NCBI GenBank assembly: GCA_016938535.1
Contig: JAFGUL010000126.1
Location: forward strand, 1-13,247
Length of the DNA stretch: 13,247 nt
Direction: 5' to 3'
Source of the DNA: Candidatus Delongbacteria bacterium
GTDB taxonomy: Bacteria; Delongbacteria; UBA4055
In this document: positions 12,380 to 13,247 of the stretch, piece after piece
Layout of the letters: the number at the start of each line of letters is the position of its first letter
Position numbering within the stretch: position 1 is the first letter of the stretch
The notes under the pieces: model-generated
Told to the model about the DNA's origin: nothing
Database searches by the model: none
What the model saw: the letters and a program-made list of their open reading frames with translations, nothing else
Program-made: the position numbers and the translations under genes

Positions 12380-13183
12380 ATGAATTGCATATCGAATACA
12401 ATTATCGTTACTGGTAGTAGTTTAAACTCTTATTTTTACAACATGGAGAAAAGCAGCTTTTTAATTTGCCATCCGGCAATAAAATATATATCAGAGATGT
12501 CAAAGAAAGAAATTGAAGAAAAAATGATAGTTAGAAATACTAAAAACAAAGAAATTAAAATACCAAATTTTCATCCAATAACAACGAAAACATTTATTTA
12601 TTATTATAAAAAGTTTGAAATTTTAAAAAGTAACGGTTATTTTAACAAAAATATTCATCTGGAAGAGAAATTTTCTGGGAAATTTAGTTCAATACAAATA
12701 ATTAAATCTTTAGCAAATTCTAATCATGTTTCTATAGAAGTTACAGAAAGATGTAACCTTAAATGTAAATATTGCGGGTATGGAGAGATGTACGATGGTT
12801 ACGATGCTAATAGAGAGTGTGACATTAAATTGAATGTCATAAAGAAGCTGTTTAGTGAATTGGACAAATATTGGAATTCTGAATATAACATTTTCTCAAA
12901 TAAGATTATAAATGTTTCCTTCTATGGTGGAGAACCTTTATTAGGTATAAACATCATAAAAGAAACTATAGAGTTTTTGAAAATAAAGTATGAAAAGCGT
13001 AAATTTAAATTTTCAATAACAACAAATGGATTACTTCTGTCTAAAAATATAAAGTATTTAGTAAAAAATGATTTTAATATACTTGTAAGTCTTGATGGAA
13101 ATAGATTTGCGAATTCTTACCGTGTATATAATAATGGGAATGAGTCGTTTAATGAAGTTATTGTCAATGGCATTTTAAAGTAA
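12380..13183 (+). CDS. Radical SAM peptide maturase, GG-Bacteroidales-like, truncated by an insertion element
   Basis: The protein has an N-terminal domain of about 110 residues, often seen in peptide-modifying enzymes (KTFIYYYKKFEILKSNGYF), then a radical SAM core. The iron-sulfur motif CNLKCKYC is C125, C129 and C132. SAM-binding motifs are GGEP (183-186), TTNG (214-217) and SLDG (237-240). Relatives of about 400-450 residues continue with the rest of the barrel and a SPASM domain for extra Fe-S clusters. Here the frame ends at residue 267, and the last residues and stop come from an insertion-element end. It should modify the upstream precursor, but the visible form is probably inactive. 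ATG 12380 is preferred over GTG 12371, because GGAGTG (12368-12373) is correctly spaced only for the ATG. The gene is markedly AT-rich. Confidence 0.8.
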   Translation: MNCISNTIIVTGSSLNSYFYNMEKSSFLICHPAIKYISEMSKKEIEEKMIVRNTKNKEIKIPNFHPITTKTFIYYYKKFEILKSNGYFNKNIHLEEKFSGKFSSIQIIKSLANSNHVSIEVTERCNLKCKYCGYGEMYDGYDANRECDIKLNVIKKLFSELDKYWNSEYNIFSNKIINVSFYGGEPLLGINIIKETIEFLKIKYEKRKFKFSITTNGLLLSKNIKYLVKNDFNILVSLDGNRFANSYRVYNNGNESFNEVIVNGILK

Positions 13184-13247
13184 TACACTTTTGGCAGTTT
13201 AAAGTAGCACACTTTTATCCCTCATTTTCTCTTTCATTCTATAACTA
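13162..13247. mobile_element. Terminal end of an IS21-like insertion element (partial)
   Basis: From TGTCAATGG at 13162 the sequence stops looking like the maturase gene and becomes a tract with two tandem 24-base repeats. IS21-family elements begin with TG and carry several such transposase-binding repeats inside their ends. No transposase is visible because the window ends. Family assignment rests on this layout only, and the exact junction is uncertain by a few bases. Confidence 0.55.
13169..13216 (+). repeat. Two tandem 24-base repeats at the element end
   Basis: Units 13169-13192 and 13193-13216 both follow the pattern GGCA(T/G)TTTAAAGTA(A/G)(T/C)ACACTTTT and are identical at 21 of 24 positions. 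Each contains the imperfect palindrome AAAGT...CACTTT. The stop codon of the maturase frame (13181-13183) is in the first unit. Confidence 0.85.

Overview
The window looks like a chromosomal segment from a Gram-negative bacterium of the FCB superphylum, probably outside classical Bacteroidetes. Supporting traits are an outer-membrane TonB receptor, a lipobox lipoprotein, a secreted lamin-tail/CARDB protein with a FlgD-type C-terminus, a six-bladed beta-propeller and a GG-Bacteroidales-type peptide system. Most genes have clear Shine-Dalgarno (SD) sequences and sigma70-like -35/-10 boxes with 17-base spacers, which classical Bacteroidetes usually lack. The exact lineage is inference.

Left part (1-6709), ordinary chromosome. 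A metallophosphoesterase gene runs off the left edge on the minus strand. Divergent from it, a cobalamin riboswitch controls a BtuB-like TonB-dependent receptor and a surface beta-propeller lipoprotein resembling BtuG. Together these make a vitamin B12 uptake operon. Converging on it with no spacer is an 808-residue secreted protein built of lamin-tail and CARDB repeats.

Centre (6810-10714). A selenocysteine tRNA gene (anticodon TCA) with an imperfect acceptor stem is followed at once by what looks like an accessory block. A regulator-like protein has a transposase-type helix-turn-helix, a decayed integrase-like middle and TPR repeats, and its frame is cut by a single in-frame TAA. Next comes a 55-residue secreted, proline-rich peptide whose SD lies in a long hairpin, then a KTSC-like protein, an unrecognised 120-residue protein and two paralogous stand-alone AraC-type DNA-binding proteins in a tight operon. 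An HTH-TPR protein next to a small exported peptide recalls the RRNPP peptide-sensing layout. This is the best candidate for an undescribed system here.

Right part (10715-13247). A degenerate 26-base tandem repeat precedes a secreted six-bladed beta-propeller protein. Then comes a ribosomal-peptide (RiPP) cassette: a 61-residue precursor with a double-glycine leader, two terminator-like hairpins and a radical SAM maturase. The maturase is cut off after its radical SAM core by tandem 24-base repeats typical of an IS21-type element end. This end is much more AT-rich than the left half, suggesting horizontal acquisition.
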